Assembly: GCF_002387895.1 (NCBI RefSeq) | Contig: NZ_DGLI01000040.1 | Coordinates: forward strand, 1 to 20,426 | DNA length: 20,426 bases | From: Clostridium sp. UBA4548 | Lineage (GTDB): Bacteria > Bacillota > Clostridia > Clostridiales > Clostridiaceae | Direction: 5' to 3' | Shown here: positions 1 through 7,702 of the stretch, piece after piece | Layout of the letters: each line of letters begins with the position of its first letter | Position numbering within the stretch: the first letter of the stretch is position 1 | Notes under the pieces: generated by a model | What the model saw: only the letters and a program-made list of their open reading frames with translations | Databases searched by the model: none | What the model was told of the DNA's origin: nothing | Program-made: the position numbers and the translations under genes

Positions 1-162
1 CAAATTATTTTACAGACTCTAAATCAAGGCAAATGTACTATAGAATCTGGAGTAATCTTCCTTGATATAATAAACCATTTAGAAAGAGTTGCAGATCATA
101 TTTATAAAATATCTACATTATCTACAGATGAATTAAAGACTGTTATGGCTACAGTTTCTTAA
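1..162 (+). CDS. C-terminal end of a PhoU-domain protein, probably a Na+/phosphate cotransporter (partial)
   Basis: An open frame runs in from the left edge and stops with TAA at 160-162, giving the last 53 residues of a larger protein. The segment NHLERVADHIYKI resembles the helical signature (hydrophobic-ER-x-x-D-H-x-x-x-I) found in PhoU domains and in the PhoU-like tail of NptA/YjbB-type Na+/Pi cotransporters. The full-length protein would be either a membrane phosphate transporter ending in this cytosolic helical domain, or free-standing PhoU. The N-terminus lies outside the window, so the choice cannot be made here; the transporter tail is my preference. A 13-bp hairpin follows the stop codon. 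Confidence 0.55.
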   Translation, partial: QIILQTLNQGKCTIESGVIFLDIINHLERVADHIYKISTLSTDELKTVMATVS

Positions 163-184
163 AATAATTATAACTTTAAAATTA

Positions 185-220
185 AAGCCCAAATAGCTTC
201 TTATAGCGCTATTTGGGCTT
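185..220. terminator. Bidirectional hairpin terminator
   Basis: A perfect 13-bp inverted repeat (AAGCCCAAATAGC with GCTATTTGGGCTT, 10-nt loop) lies between two convergent genes. On the minus strand it is followed by TTAATTTTAAAG; on the plus strand by a pyrimidine-rich stretch. It probably serves both the plus-strand gene ending at 162 and the minus-strand lipoprotein gene ending at 225. Confidence 0.75.
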
Positions 221-224
221 CTTC

Positions 225-728
225 TTAGCTTTTTATTCTTTCCATAATTTCAGCTAGGTCTTTCTTTAGTTCCTCTAAAGTTTTACCATTCATAAAATCA
301 TTGGCCATGGCATCTAATTTTTCAAACATTTCTTTATCTGCAGTAATGGCTACCTTTTTTATTTCCTTTGAAGCTTCCTTTACCTTTTCTTCCACTTGCT
401 TTCTTACTTCACTTGAAACTTCCTGGCTACCGTCTTTTAAAGTTATTCCCACTAGAGCAGTACTCTCTTTTATAAATACAGTGGCTTTTTCTACACCCTC
501 TATATCCTTAATGCTTTGAGAAATCTTCTTTCCTAACAAAACATCATCACTATTAGAATCCTTATTAGAATCATTCTTATTTGTTGTGCTACTTCCTCCA
601 TTTTCACTTTGATTTTGATTCTTGCTACCACTATCCTTGTCATTAGCTTTACTACATCCAAATAAAATCACAATGCTTATAAACAATATTACAACTATAT
701 TTAATACTGTATTATACTTTTTTTCCAT
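225..728 (-). CDS. YhcN/YlaJ-family sporulation lipoprotein
   Basis: A 167-residue protein. The N-terminus has a short basic head, a hydrophobic segment (about residues 8-23) and a lipobox LFGC with the acylated Cys at residue 25, so it should be a membrane-anchored lipoprotein. A low-complexity Asn/Ser/Asp/Gly linker (about 26-62) follows. The C-terminal domain has the pattern of the YhcN/YlaJ spore lipoprotein family: I-x-x-I-x-G-V-E-K-A-x-V near residues 73-85, then a short strand and a charged helical part. In Bacillus, members are found in the spore inner membrane or cortex and are made in the forespore; their molecular function is not settled. The start is supported by AGAGGTG eight bases upstream. 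I could not see a convincing sigma-F or sigma-G promoter. Confidence 0.72.
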   Translation of the reverse strand: MEKKYNTVLNIVVILFISIVILFGCSKANDKDSGSKNQNQSENGGSSTTNKNDSNKDSNSDDVLLGKKISQSIKDIEGVEKATVFIKESTALVGITLKDGSQEVSSEVRKQVEEKVKEASKEIKKVAITADKEMFEKLDAMANDFMNGKTLEELKKDLAEIMERIKS

Positions 729-813
729 AAAAACACCTCTTAAAGTCTGATATAGCTTATTATTTCCTTCACTAGAAATAATTATTACAATTTATCACCT
801 TATAAAAAGTTTA

Positions 814-847
814 GGCTATAGCACTAGTTTAACCTAGGGCTATAGCC
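814..847 (-). terminator. Hairpin terminator after the 73-residue protein gene
   Basis: The arms GGCTATAGC and GCTATAGCC (9 bp) enclose an inner CTAG/CTAG pair with a GTTAAA loop. Read on the minus strand, the stem is followed by TAAACTTTTTATAA. It sits about 50 bases after the stop of the gene at 900-1121. Confidence 0.7.
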
Positions 848-899
848 ATATTTTGTATCTTCTTCTGTTGAAACATAAAATTATAATATTACTTAAATG

Positions 900-1121
900 T
901 TAAACTACTGTGGTTTCCATAAATACCTCTCTATTTACATAATACTTTCCATCAGATTCTTTTAATTCAAACTCACTAACAGCAGTTACTCTTTCAGCTT
1001 TTTCTATGTGAAGTACATAACCTTCTTCATTTCTATATTTAAAAAATATTTTTGAAAATTTCACTACTCTCATTGGCGAGCCTTCCATATCATAAATAAC
1101 TCTTGGAATTTCCTTTAGCAT
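900..1121 (-). CDS. 73-residue protein of unknown function
   Basis: A small open frame starting MLKEIPRVIYDMEGSP and preceded by AAGGAGAG six bases before the ATG, which makes it a believable gene despite its size. It is rich in charged and beta-forming residues (for example VVKFSKIFFKYRNEEGYVLHI), has no signal peptide, membrane segment or cysteine, and looks like a small soluble beta-rich cytosolic protein. I do not recognise the family. It lies 118 bases downstream of rubredoxin on the same strand, separated by a strong terminator, and has its own terminator, so it is probably a separate transcript or fed by read-through. I saw no clear promoter. No function is proposed. Confidence 0.6.
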   Translation of the reverse strand: MLKEIPRVIYDMEGSPMRVVKFSKIFFKYRNEEGYVLHIEKAERVTAVSEFELKESDGKYYVNREVFMETTVV

Positions 1122-1206
1122 AATATCTCTCCTTATCTCCGCATGTTTATAGATGATATATCATATTAAGGAATAGAATTATTTATGATAAGATTTAAAA
1201 AATAAA

Positions 1207-1230
1207 AGCTGACAGCATGTGCTGTCAGCT
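1207..1230 (-). terminator. Rubredoxin transcription terminator
   Basis: A perfect inverted repeat of 11 bp (AGCTGACAGCA / TGCTGTCAGCT, 2 extra bases at the centre) lies ten bases after the rubredoxin stop codon. Read on the minus strand it is followed by TTTATTTTTT, a standard intrinsic terminator. Confidence 0.88.
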
Positions 1231-1239
1231 AATTATTTT

Positions 1240-1398
1240 TTATTCTTCTTCGAATTGATCTTTGCCTACTCCACATAGTGGGCATACCCACTCTTCTGGA
1301 ACGTTTTCCCAAGATGTTCCTGCTTCAACTCCGTTATCTGGATCACCTAATTCTGGATCATAAACATATCCACATACAACACATACGTATTTTTTCAT
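1240..1398 (-). CDS. Rubredoxin
   Basis: A 52-residue protein beginning MKKYVCVVCGYVYDPELGDP and ending CPLCGVGKDQFEEE. The two C-x-x-C knuckles (Cys6/Cys9 and Cys39/Cys42) are the four ligands of the single Fe(SCys)4 centre, and length and sequence match a classical clostridial rubredoxin (52-54 residues). It is a soluble one-electron carrier; in anaerobes it typically passes electrons to flavodiiron proteins, rubrerythrin or superoxide reductase for oxygen and peroxide removal. The start has AGGAGTG seven bases upstream. A strong sigma-A promoter lies at 1487-1515 and a terminator at 1207-1230, so it should be a monocistronic transcript. None of its redox partners is in the window. Confidence 0.95.
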   Translation of the reverse strand: MKKYVCVVCGYVYDPELGDPDNGVEAGTSWENVPEEWVCPLCGVGKDQFEEE

Positions 1399-1486
1399 AA
1401 ATATCACTCCTACCATAAAAATATGTCACTCTTATTTTACAACTTTTGAGTGAAAAATATACTAATTAATGTTCTTCTTAATATAT

Positions 1487-1515
1487 ATTTTACATGATTT
1501 ACTAATTACTGTCAA
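1487..1515 (-). promoter_or_regulatory. Sigma-A promoter of rubredoxin
   Basis: On the minus strand, TTGACA (1510-1515) is separated by exactly 17 bases from TAAAAT (1487-1492). The transcript should start near 1480 and carry a leader of about 80 bases. The rest of the 1399-1760 stretch shows no gene. A TGTCGAT sequence about 30 bases upstream of the -35 (minus strand, about 1546-1552) is one base off a Spo0A core and is not counted as a site. Confidence 0.7.
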
Positions 1516-1760
1516 TGGATAATTATTATTAACTGTTCCAAGATATCGACATTTTTATTCTTTGAACAAACCTTACATTTTTTAGTTATATATAGAGAGA
1601 AATCACTTCAAAATTCAATTTACATCTTATAAAAAGTGGTTTCTCCAAAAGAGATATGCAAGCTCAATTAATGTAATTATCTAAGTTCCTATTAATATCA
1701 AGGAATTATAATATTTAAAGATATATAAAACTTTTCAGCTTATTTATCTTTATAATAAAA

Positions 1761-1801
1761 GACCAAAGTAGAACTTACCTTATGGGTAAGCTACCTTGGT
1801 C
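1761..1801 (-). terminator. Terminator of the arcCAB operon
   Basis: A long hairpin: outer arms GACCAAAGTAG and CTACCTTGGTC, inner stem CTTACC / GGTAAG. Read on the minus strand it ends in TCTTTTATTATAAAG. It lies 45 bases after the arcB stop and closes the arginine deiminase operon. Confidence 0.82.
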
Positions 1802-1846
1802 CCTTAGTTTTAAAATTCAGTGACCTATTTTTATTAGAATACTATA

Positions 1847-2845
1847 TTAGCAGCCTAAAGTAGCTACCATTACTGCTTTTATAGTATGCATTCTATTTTC
1901 TGCTTCATCAAATACTATTGAAGCTTCACTTTCGAATACATCATTGCTAACTTCCATTCCATCTAGTCCATATTTCTCGAATATTTCTTTACCGATTTTT
2001 GTTTTAGTATCATGGAATGCAGGTAAGCAGTGCATAAACTTAGTATCTCTTTTACCTGTTAAAGCCATCATCTCTTTGTTAACTTGATATGGCTTTAAAA
2101 GTTTAATTCTCTCTACCCAAACTTCGTCTGGTTCTCCCATAGATACCCAAACATCTGTGTAGATTACATCTGCATCCTTAACCCCTTCTGCTACATTATC
2201 AGTTAATGTAATTTTTGCTCCAGTTTCCTTAGCAATTTCCATACATTTTGCTACTAATGCTTCTTCTGGGAATAACGTGTTTGGAGCTACAATTCTAAAG
2301 TCCATTCCCATTTTTGCTGCACCAATCATAAGTGCATTTGCCATGTTGTTTCTTCCATCTCCAGTGTATACAAATACAACTTCACTTAAAGGTTTCGCAA
2401 AGTGCTCTTTAACTGTTAAGAAGTCTGCTAAAATTTGAGTTGGATGGTCTTCGTTAGTTAATCCATTCCAAACTGGTACTCCTGCATATTTTGCAAGCTC
2501 TTCAACTATTTCTTGACCAAAGCCTCTATATTCTATTCCATCATACATTCTTCCAAGAACTCTTGCAGTATCTGCTACTGACTCTTTTTTACCCATTTGG
2601 CTACCTGTTGGTCCAAGGTATGTAACATGAGCTCCTTGATCATGTGCAGCTACTTCAAAAGCACATCTTGTTCTTGTAGAGTCCTTTTCAAATATTAAAG
2701 CTATGTTCTTTCCAACTAATCTTTGTTGCTCTGTTCCTGCATATTTTGCTTTCTTTAGGTCTTGAGAAAGTTCTAAAAGGTAGTTTATTTCCTTTGGTGA
2801 AAAGTCCATTAATGTTAAAAAGTGTCTGTTTCTTAAATTAAACAT
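1847..2845 (-). CDS. arcB: Ornithine carbamoyltransferase (catabolic)
   Basis: 332 residues from the chosen ATG. The carbamoyl-phosphate loop STRTRC, the HPTQ motif and the ornithine/catalytic motif HCLPAF are all present, and length fits the OTCase family. Ornithine carbamoyltransferase interconverts ornithine plus carbamoyl phosphate with citrulline plus phosphate. Next to arginine deiminase and carbamate kinase it should run in the catabolic direction, cleaving citrulline to ornithine and carbamoyl phosphate. An in-frame GTG 15 bases further upstream overlaps the GGGGGGA ribosome binding site, so the ATG followed by FNLRNRHFL is the better start. It is the last gene of arcC-arcA-arcB. An anabolic role cannot be excluded from sequence, since catabolic and anabolic forms are close paralogues. 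Confidence 0.93.
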   Translation of the reverse strand: MFNLRNRHFLTLMDFSPKEINYLLELSQDLKKAKYAGTEQQRLVGKNIALIFEKDSTRTRCAFEVAAHDQGAHVTYLGPTGSQMGKKESVADTARVLGRMYDGIEYRGFGQEIVEELAKYAGVPVWNGLTNEDHPTQILADFLTVKEHFAKPLSEVVFVYTGDGRNNMANALMIGAAKMGMDFRIVAPNTLFPEEALVAKCMEIAKETGAKITLTDNVAEGVKDADVIYTDVWVSMGEPDEVWVERIKLLKPYQVNKEMMALTGKRDTKFMHCLPAFHDTKTKIGKEIFEKYGLDGMEVSNDVFESEASIVFDEAENRMHTIKAVMVATLGC

Positions 2846-2874
2846 ATTAATTCCCCCCACATATCTAATTAATT

Positions 2875-2915
2875 ATTATGGCACTAAATTCTTATAGAAT
2901 TAATAATGCCATAAT
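2875..2915 (-). other. Hairpin in the arcA-arcB spacer
   Basis: ATTATGGCA (2875-2883) pairs with TGCCATAAT (2907-2915), and the loop itself contains AATTCT/AGAATT. There is no T-run after it on the minus strand, so it looks like an RNA-processing or stability element between two operon genes, or a leaky attenuator, rather than a full terminator. Confidence 0.4.
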
Positions 2916-2965
2916 ATGATTTACTTTTTGTTTGTGTTGTGTTTTTTTTACTAAAATTGCAAGTT

Positions 2966-4180
2966 TTATCTAAAATTTATTTCCTCTCTTACAAAAGGCA
3001 TTGACATGCAACGTGGGCCACCTCTTCCTCTTGACAGTTCACTAGATGGCATTTGAATAACTTCTATATTATGTTTATCTAAAATTTCGTTAGTGATGTA
3101 ATTTCTCTCATAGGTTATAACTTTTCCTGGAGAAATTGCTAAGGTATTAGACCCATCATTCCATTGTTCTCTTCCTGATATGATTCTATCTCCACCACCA
3201 CATCTTATTAATGTAGCATGGATTCCTAAATACTTAGACAATACGGCTTCTAGTTCACCCTCTTCTTCAATGGCAATAAGTTCCTTTTTACTTTCATCAT
3301 AGGTTATTGCTGTAACCTTAAGTGAAGCTTCTATAGCTGGGTGAATGGTAAACTTATCATAGTCAATCATTGTAAATACAGTGTCAAGATGCATAAAAGC
3401 TCTAGTCTTAGGTATGTCAAAAATCAATACTGTTTTAAAACTTTCATTGTTTTCGAATATGTTTTTTGCAAGAGTGAATATTGATTCCTTATCCGTTCTC
3501 TCACTACATCCCACTGCAATTAGATCCTTTGATAAAACTAGTTCATCTCCCCCCTCTATAGTAGTTGGGTGGTATCTGTCATACCAAAGCTTAGTGCCCG
3601 ACTCTTTAAGTGCTGGATGATGATTAAAAATATACTTTCCAAAAATTGTTTCTCTTCTACGAGTGTTTCTTCTCATAGAGTTAAGAGATACTCCACTACC
3701 TATACAAGCAAATGGGTCCCTAGTAAAGTATAGGTTTGGCATAGGATCCAAAATAAAAGGATATTCTGTTAAATCTTCCTTAAGTCCTACATCTTTTTTT
3801 CTTACCCCAGCCATTACAGTATCTATAAGTCCTTTTTCTGGCATGGAGAATAAGTAGCTCTTTGCTTCTCTTTTAGCAATTTCATCTACTATCCCACTTT
3901 CCTCTATTACCTCATTTAGAAACATCTCTTTTATTTTTTTATCTTTTATAGCCTCTGCTGCTAACTTCTCTAAGTAGAGAACTTCTACTCCTTCTTTTCT
4001 AAGTAAGTTTGCAAATATATCATGTTCTTGCCTAGCTACCTTTAGATAAGGTATATCATCAAATAACAATCTTTCCAAATACTCTGGTGTAAGATTTTCA
4101 ATTTCTTGTCCCGGTCTATGAAGAAGTACTGTTTTCAACTTACCAATTTCAGAGTAAACCTGTATTTTACGCGTTTCCAT
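2966..4180 (-). CDS. arcA: Arginine deiminase
   Basis: 404 residues from the chosen ATG, close to the family norm of about 405-410. Arginine deiminase hydrolyses arginine to citrulline and ammonia and is the first enzyme of the ADI pathway. Visible family motifs are FTRDPF, TIEGGDE, HLDTVFTMID (catalytic His and Asp) and the C-terminal RGRGGPRCMSMPF with the nucleophilic Cys at residue 391. A second in-frame ATG 21 bases upstream lies before the purine-rich GGAAGGGGAGTG ribosome binding site and is unlikely to be used. The gene lies 62 bases downstream of arcC and 120 bases upstream of arcB on the same strand. No arginine/ornithine antiporter (arcD) is present in the window. Confidence 0.95.
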   Translation of the reverse strand: METRKIQVYSEIGKLKTVLLHRPGQEIENLTPEYLERLLFDDIPYLKVARQEHDIFANLLRKEGVEVLYLEKLAAEAIKDKKIKEMFLNEVIEESGIVDEIAKREAKSYLFSMPEKGLIDTVMAGVRKKDVGLKEDLTEYPFILDPMPNLYFTRDPFACIGSGVSLNSMRRNTRRRETIFGKYIFNHHPALKESGTKLWYDRYHPTTIEGGDELVLSKDLIAVGCSERTDKESIFTLAKNIFENNESFKTVLIFDIPKTRAFMHLDTVFTMIDYDKFTIHPAIEASLKVTAITYDESKKELIAIEEEGELEAVLSKYLGIHATLIRCGGGDRIISGREQWNDGSNTLAISPGKVITYERNYITNEILDKHNIEVIQMPSSELSRGRGGPRCMSMPFVREEINFR

Positions 4181-4242
4181 AACTTCACTCCCCTTCCTCA
4201 TTGTTGACCTATCTACATAAAATAGCCTTAATATTACTTGTT

Positions 4243-5187
4243 TTATCCAACTATTTTTGTTCCAGATAGACCTTTTAATGCTTCCTTAGCCTTTGACAGT
4301 GAAGCAATCATAGCAATTTTGCTGTTGTCATGCATAACAAATTTCTTGCATGCTTCTACCTTTGGTAACATACTTCCTGGTGCAAATTGACCTTCTTCAA
4401 TATATCTATTCACTTCTTCAATATTTATTTCAGCTAATTCTTTTTGGTCTGGCTTATTGAAGTTTACACAAACTCTATCTACAGCTGTTAATATTAGAAG
4501 ACAATCAGCTTCTAGTATTTCTGCAAGCTTTTCTGCTGCAAAGTCTTTATCTATAACTGCTGCAACTCCTTTTACCATTCCGTCTTCTCTTATTACAGGG
4601 ATTCCGCCACCGCCACAAGAGATTACTACTTTCCCATCTTCTACAAGTTCTTTGATCATATCTTTTTCTATAACATCAATTGGCTTTGGCGATGCAACTA
4701 CTCTTCTGTATCCTCTTCCTGCATCTTCTTTCATTATAAAGCCCTGTTCTTTTTGTAACTTCTCAGCCATTTCCTTAGAGTAGAAAGATCCTATAGGCTT
4801 TGTTGGGTTTTGGAATCCACCATCATTTTTATCTACTACTACTTGTGTTACTATAGTTCCTACTGATTTCTTAACCCCTCTTTTGTTAAGTTCCTCAGCT
4901 ATAGCATTTTGTAAGTGATAGCCTATATATCCTTGAGAGAAAGACCCACATACATCAAATGGAAACATTATGTTGCTTGGATTTTGTCTTGCCGCATCCT
5001 CTACTGTAGCGACAATTTGTCCTACTTGAGGACCATTTCCATGTACTATTGAAACTGTATGTCCATCTTCTATTAGATCTACTATTGAAACTGCTGTTTC
5101 CTTACAGGTTCTTAGTTGTGCTTCTGCCGTCTTATCTTTAGGGTCTGCTTGTAATGCATTTCCCCCTAATGCAAGTACTATCTTCAT
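4243..5187 (-). CDS. arcC: Carbamate kinase
   Basis: 314 residues, the usual length for carbamate kinase. The protein opens with the nucleotide-binding stretch ALGGNAL, contains VHGNGPQVG (phosphate/carbamate binding) and SCGGGGIPV, and ends in the amino-acid-kinase fold with LTAVDRV and APGSMLPKVEA. It transfers phosphate from carbamoyl phosphate to ADP, giving ATP, CO2 and ammonia, the energy-yielding step of arginine fermentation. It is the first gene of the arc operon; a GAGGGGGA ribosome binding site lies about nine bases upstream of the ATG and a sigma-A promoter at 5300-5328. Having arcC first differs from the arcA-first order common in lactic acid bacteria. Confidence 0.95.
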   Translation of the reverse strand: MKIVLALGGNALQADPKDKTAEAQLRTCKETAVSIVDLIEDGHTVSIVHGNGPQVGQIVATVEDAARQNPSNIMFPFDVCGSFSQGYIGYHLQNAIAEELNKRGVKKSVGTIVTQVVVDKNDGGFQNPTKPIGSFYSKEMAEKLQKEQGFIMKEDAGRGYRRVVASPKPIDVIEKDMIKELVEDGKVVISCGGGGIPVIREDGMVKGVAAVIDKDFAAEKLAEILEADCLLILTAVDRVCVNFNKPDQKELAEINIEEVNRYIEEGQFAPGSMLPKVEACKKFVMHDNSKIAMIASLSKAKEALKGLSGTKIVG

Positions 5188-5299
5188 ATAAGTTAATCCC
5201 CCTCTTAATATCGAAATTATTTAAATATTTCTTCTATTTAATACTATATTTATTTCAAATTACTGTCAATAACCACACTTTTTCCTTTTTATATGAAAA

Positions 5300-5328
5300 A
5301 ATGTATATTAATTTATATATTTTTTCAA
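5300..5328 (-). promoter_or_regulatory. Promoter of the arcCAB operon
   Basis: On the minus strand, TTGAAA (5323-5328), a 17-base spacer and TACATT (5300-5305). The leader would be about 105 bases. It is the best promoter in the otherwise gene-free 5188-5436 spacer. Confidence 0.5.
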
Positions 5329-5371
5329 GAAAACCTATTATCTTGTATTAAAGAGGGATTTTTCTAAAAAT

Positions 5372-5400
5372 TGTGAATAAATATTATTTTTATTTGCATA
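5372..5400. promoter_or_regulatory. Possible ArgR (ARG box) half-sites upstream of arcC
   Basis: TGTGAAT (5372-5378) and TTGCATA (5394-5400) match the two arms of the TNTGNAT/ATNCANA ARG-box consensus (7/7 and 6/7), with centres two helical turns apart and AT-only sequence between them. They lie about 45-70 bases upstream of the arcC -35. In such AT-rich DNA chance matches are easy, so this is a weak call. Confidence 0.25.
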
Positions 5401-5436
5401 AAAAATTTTTATCTAATTAAACTTTTTTATTCTTTA

Positions 5437-6009
5437 TTATATTATATTTCTGCTTCCTGGCTTTATATAAGGAGTGCCCTCCTTGCATAAAGGGCAGTTT
5501 TCTTTATGGTAAGTTTCTATATCTAACTTACAAGCACTGTAAAGTGGATATTGTAACTTGCAATCTTCGCTTCTTCTATCAACTATACTGCAAACTCCAA
5601 TTACCTCTGCACCTAGTTCCTCTAGCACTTTTATAACTTCTAAAGTAGATTTCCCTGTAGTCACAACATCTTCAGTAATTAAAATCTTCTGACCTTTTTT
5701 CACTTCAAAGCCACGGCTTAATACCATTTCTCCATCTTTTCTTTCTGTAAAAATTCCTGGCTTATTAAGTTGTCTTGCAAGTTCATAAGCTACTATAATT
5801 CCACCCATTGCAGGTCCTACTAATAAATCCACCTCTAAGTCTTTTACTTTATCCTTTACTACTGCTAAAACTTTTTCTGCTTTATCTGGATATTGTAAAA
5901 GTCTTGCACATTGACAATACCTATTACTATGCATTCCAGAGGATAGTAAAAAGTGTCCTTCTAATAATGCTCCACATTCTATTAAAGTGTCTATAACCAT
6001 TTTTTCCAT
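5437..6009 (-). CDS. pyrE: Orotate phosphoribosyltransferase
   Basis: 190 residues. The PRPP-binding signature ILITEDVVTTGKS and the substrate stretch LLSSGMHSNRYCQCARLL identify a type I phosphoribosyltransferase specific for orotate. It converts orotate plus PRPP to OMP. The C-terminus carries CPLC, seen in clostridial-type PyrE. It is the last gene of the pyr operon: AGGAGGG overlapping the pyrD stop codon serves as its ribosome binding site and only 12 bases separate it from pyrD, so it is translated with pyrD. No GC-rich terminator is visible between its stop and arcC, only AT-rich self-complementary sequence. Confidence 0.95.
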   Translation of the reverse strand: MEKMVIDTLIECGALLEGHFLLSSGMHSNRYCQCARLLQYPDKAEKVLAVVKDKVKDLEVDLLVGPAMGGIIVAYELARQLNKPGIFTERKDGEMVLSRGFEVKKGQKILITEDVVTTGKSTLEVIKVLEELGAEVIGVCSIVDRRSEDCKLQYPLYSACKLDIETYHKENCPLCKEGTPYIKPGSRNII

Positions 6010-6021
6010 TTAAAAACCCTC

Positions 6022-6918
6022 CTAAATAATTCCTCTAATTTCGTTAATATCTTTAATGTTTTCACTTCTTATGAAAGCTTCCACTCCGTTTATTATGTCC
6101 TTACAAGCTAAGGGATTCATAAAATTCGCTGTCCCAACTTGTACTGCTGTAGCTCCTGCCATAATAAACTCTACTGCATCCTGCCAAGTGGTTATGCCTC
6201 CCATTCCTATCACAGGCACTTTGCTAATCTTTGAAACCTCATGAACCATTCTAAGTGCTATAGGTTTTATGGCTGGGCCTGAAAGTCCAGCATATACATT
6301 TTCAAACACAGCCTTTTTACTCTTATAATCAATAGCCATGGCTTTAAAAGTGTTTACTAAGGATAGTGCATCAGCTCCAGCATATATGCATTTTAAGGCC
6401 ATATCTACTACATCCTCAGCATTTGGTGATAACTTAACAATTAGCGGCTTTTTGCAATGGTTCTTTACAGCACTTACTGCTTCATAAGCAACACTTGATT
6501 TTATTCCAAGAGCCATACCACCTTGCTTTACATTTGGGCAAGATATGTTTAGCTCCACAAAGCCGATATCAGTTTCATTAAGAAGCTCCACAGCTTCTAT
6601 ATATTCCTCTAGGGTAGCTCCACCTAAGTTAGCAATTATATTAGTATCATAACTTTTCATCTTAGGGAGTTCACAGTTTATGAAATCATGTACTCCTGGA
6701 TTTTGTAACCCTACACTATTAAGGATTCCACCTTTGGTTTCATAGATTCTAACGCCTGAATTTCCTTCTCTTTTATTAAGAGTAAGCCCCTTTGTAGCAA
6801 TTCCACCAAGGCATTCTACATTATAAAATTCATTGTACTCTTCCCCAAAGCCAAAGGTTCCTGAAGCTGCTATTATTGGGTTCTTAAACTCTTTACCACA
6901 AATATTAACTTTTAACAC
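6022..6918 (-). CDS. pyrD: Dihydroorotate dehydrogenase B, catalytic subunit
   Basis: 298 residues, the length of class 1B enzymes. Motifs: an N-terminal NPIIAASGTFGFG, the FMN-barrel and active-site segment NISCPNVKQGG with the catalytic-base Cys that marks class 1 enzymes, and GMGGITTWQDAVEFIMAGA for phosphate binding. It oxidises dihydroorotate to orotate using FMN. The gene overlaps the end of pyrK by 7 bases, and PyrK is the partner that passes the electrons to NAD+, which confirms the 1B type. Cytosolic, expected as a PyrD2-PyrK2 heterotetramer. Confidence 0.95.
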   Translation of the reverse strand: MLKVNICGKEFKNPIIAASGTFGFGEEYNEFYNVECLGGIATKGLTLNKREGNSGVRIYETKGGILNSVGLQNPGVHDFINCELPKMKSYDTNIIANLGGATLEEYIEAVELLNETDIGFVELNISCPNVKQGGMALGIKSSVAYEAVSAVKNHCKKPLIVKLSPNAEDVVDMALKCIYAGADALSLVNTFKAMAIDYKSKKAVFENVYAGLSGPAIKPIALRMVHEVSKISKVPVIGMGGITTWQDAVEFIMAGATAVQVGTANFMNPLACKDIINGVEAFIRSENIKDINEIRGII

Positions 6919-7673
6919 TTAACTTCCCCCTTAGCTTCTAGTTCTTCTCCTCTAAATACGGGACCGTCTTTGCAAGTTTTTTTATTTCCATTTTTAGTTT
7001 TACAGGTACATACAAGGCAGGCTCCTATTCCACAAGCCATTTTCTTTTCCTCGGAAATAAATATCTTTGTATTAGTTTCTTTGCACAGCTTTAGCACCTT
7101 ATCCATCATTACTTCTGGTCCACAGCAAAGAACTACATCATACCCTTTTGGGTTAAAAATTTCTGTTACATATCCCTTATGTCCTATTTCACCATATTCT
7201 GTAGCAATGTTTATGCTATTAGCTAACGGCTTCAATTCCTCTATGCAATATGCATCCTCTCTAAATCCTGAGAATAAATCAATACTACAATTCGTAAGAG
7301 ATTTTGCCACATAGTGCATAGGTGCAATTCCAATTCCTCCAGTAACTATTGCTACCTTTCCCTTTATTTCTTCTATTGGAAATCCATTGCCTAAAGGTCC
7401 TATTAATTTAACTTCATCTTTTTCTTTTAACCTACTTAGCAGTTTTGTTCCTTTTCCAACGGCTGCATATATAAATTCTATTTTACTTTCATCTATATTG
7501 TGTATACTTATAGGTCTATAGAGTATTGGCTCTTCTTCCCAGGATTTTAACATATAAAACTCACCAGGATTTCCCTTAAAACTTCCCTCTACTACTAATT
7601 TATATATTTCTTTAGTCAACATTTTGTTTTCCTTGACTTTACCTGACATATAATTATATTTTGAATTCCCCAC
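6912..7673 (-). CDS. pyrK: Dihydroorotate dehydrogenase B, FAD/[2Fe-2S] electron-transfer subunit
   Basis: 253 residues. Order of parts: an FAD-binding barrel with YRPISIHN near residues 53-60, a nucleotide-binding fold with VTGGIGIAPMHY, and a C-terminal [2Fe-2S] site CGIGACLVCTCK followed by a later Cys in KKTCKDGPVF. The subunit takes electrons from PyrD's FMN through the cluster and FAD to NAD+. The start codon is GTG at 7671-7673, six bases after TAAGGAG. Internal ATGs in the same frame lack such a site. It overlaps pyrD by 7 bases, which ties the translation of the two subunits. Confidence 0.94.
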   Translation of the reverse strand: MGNSKYNYMSGKVKENKMLTKEIYKLVVEGSFKGNPGEFYMLKSWEEEPILYRPISIHNIDESKIEFIYAAVGKGTKLLSRLKEKDEVKLIGPLGNGFPIEEIKGKVAIVTGGIGIAPMHYVAKSLTNCSIDLFSGFREDAYCIEELKPLANSINIATEYGEIGHKGYVTEIFNPKGYDVVLCCGPEVMMDKVLKLCKETNTKIFISEEKKMACGIGACLVCTCKTKNGNKKTCKDGPVFRGEELEAKGEVKC

Positions 7674-7702
7674 GGCATACTCCTTATAGTAATTATAAAT
7701 TT

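Noticed and set aside
1597..1645. Inverted repeat GAGAAATCACTT / AAGTGGTTTCTC
   Set aside because: It has a 25-base loop, pairs well only on the plus strand where no gene or T-run follows, and lies upstream of a minus-strand promoter. Probably chance.
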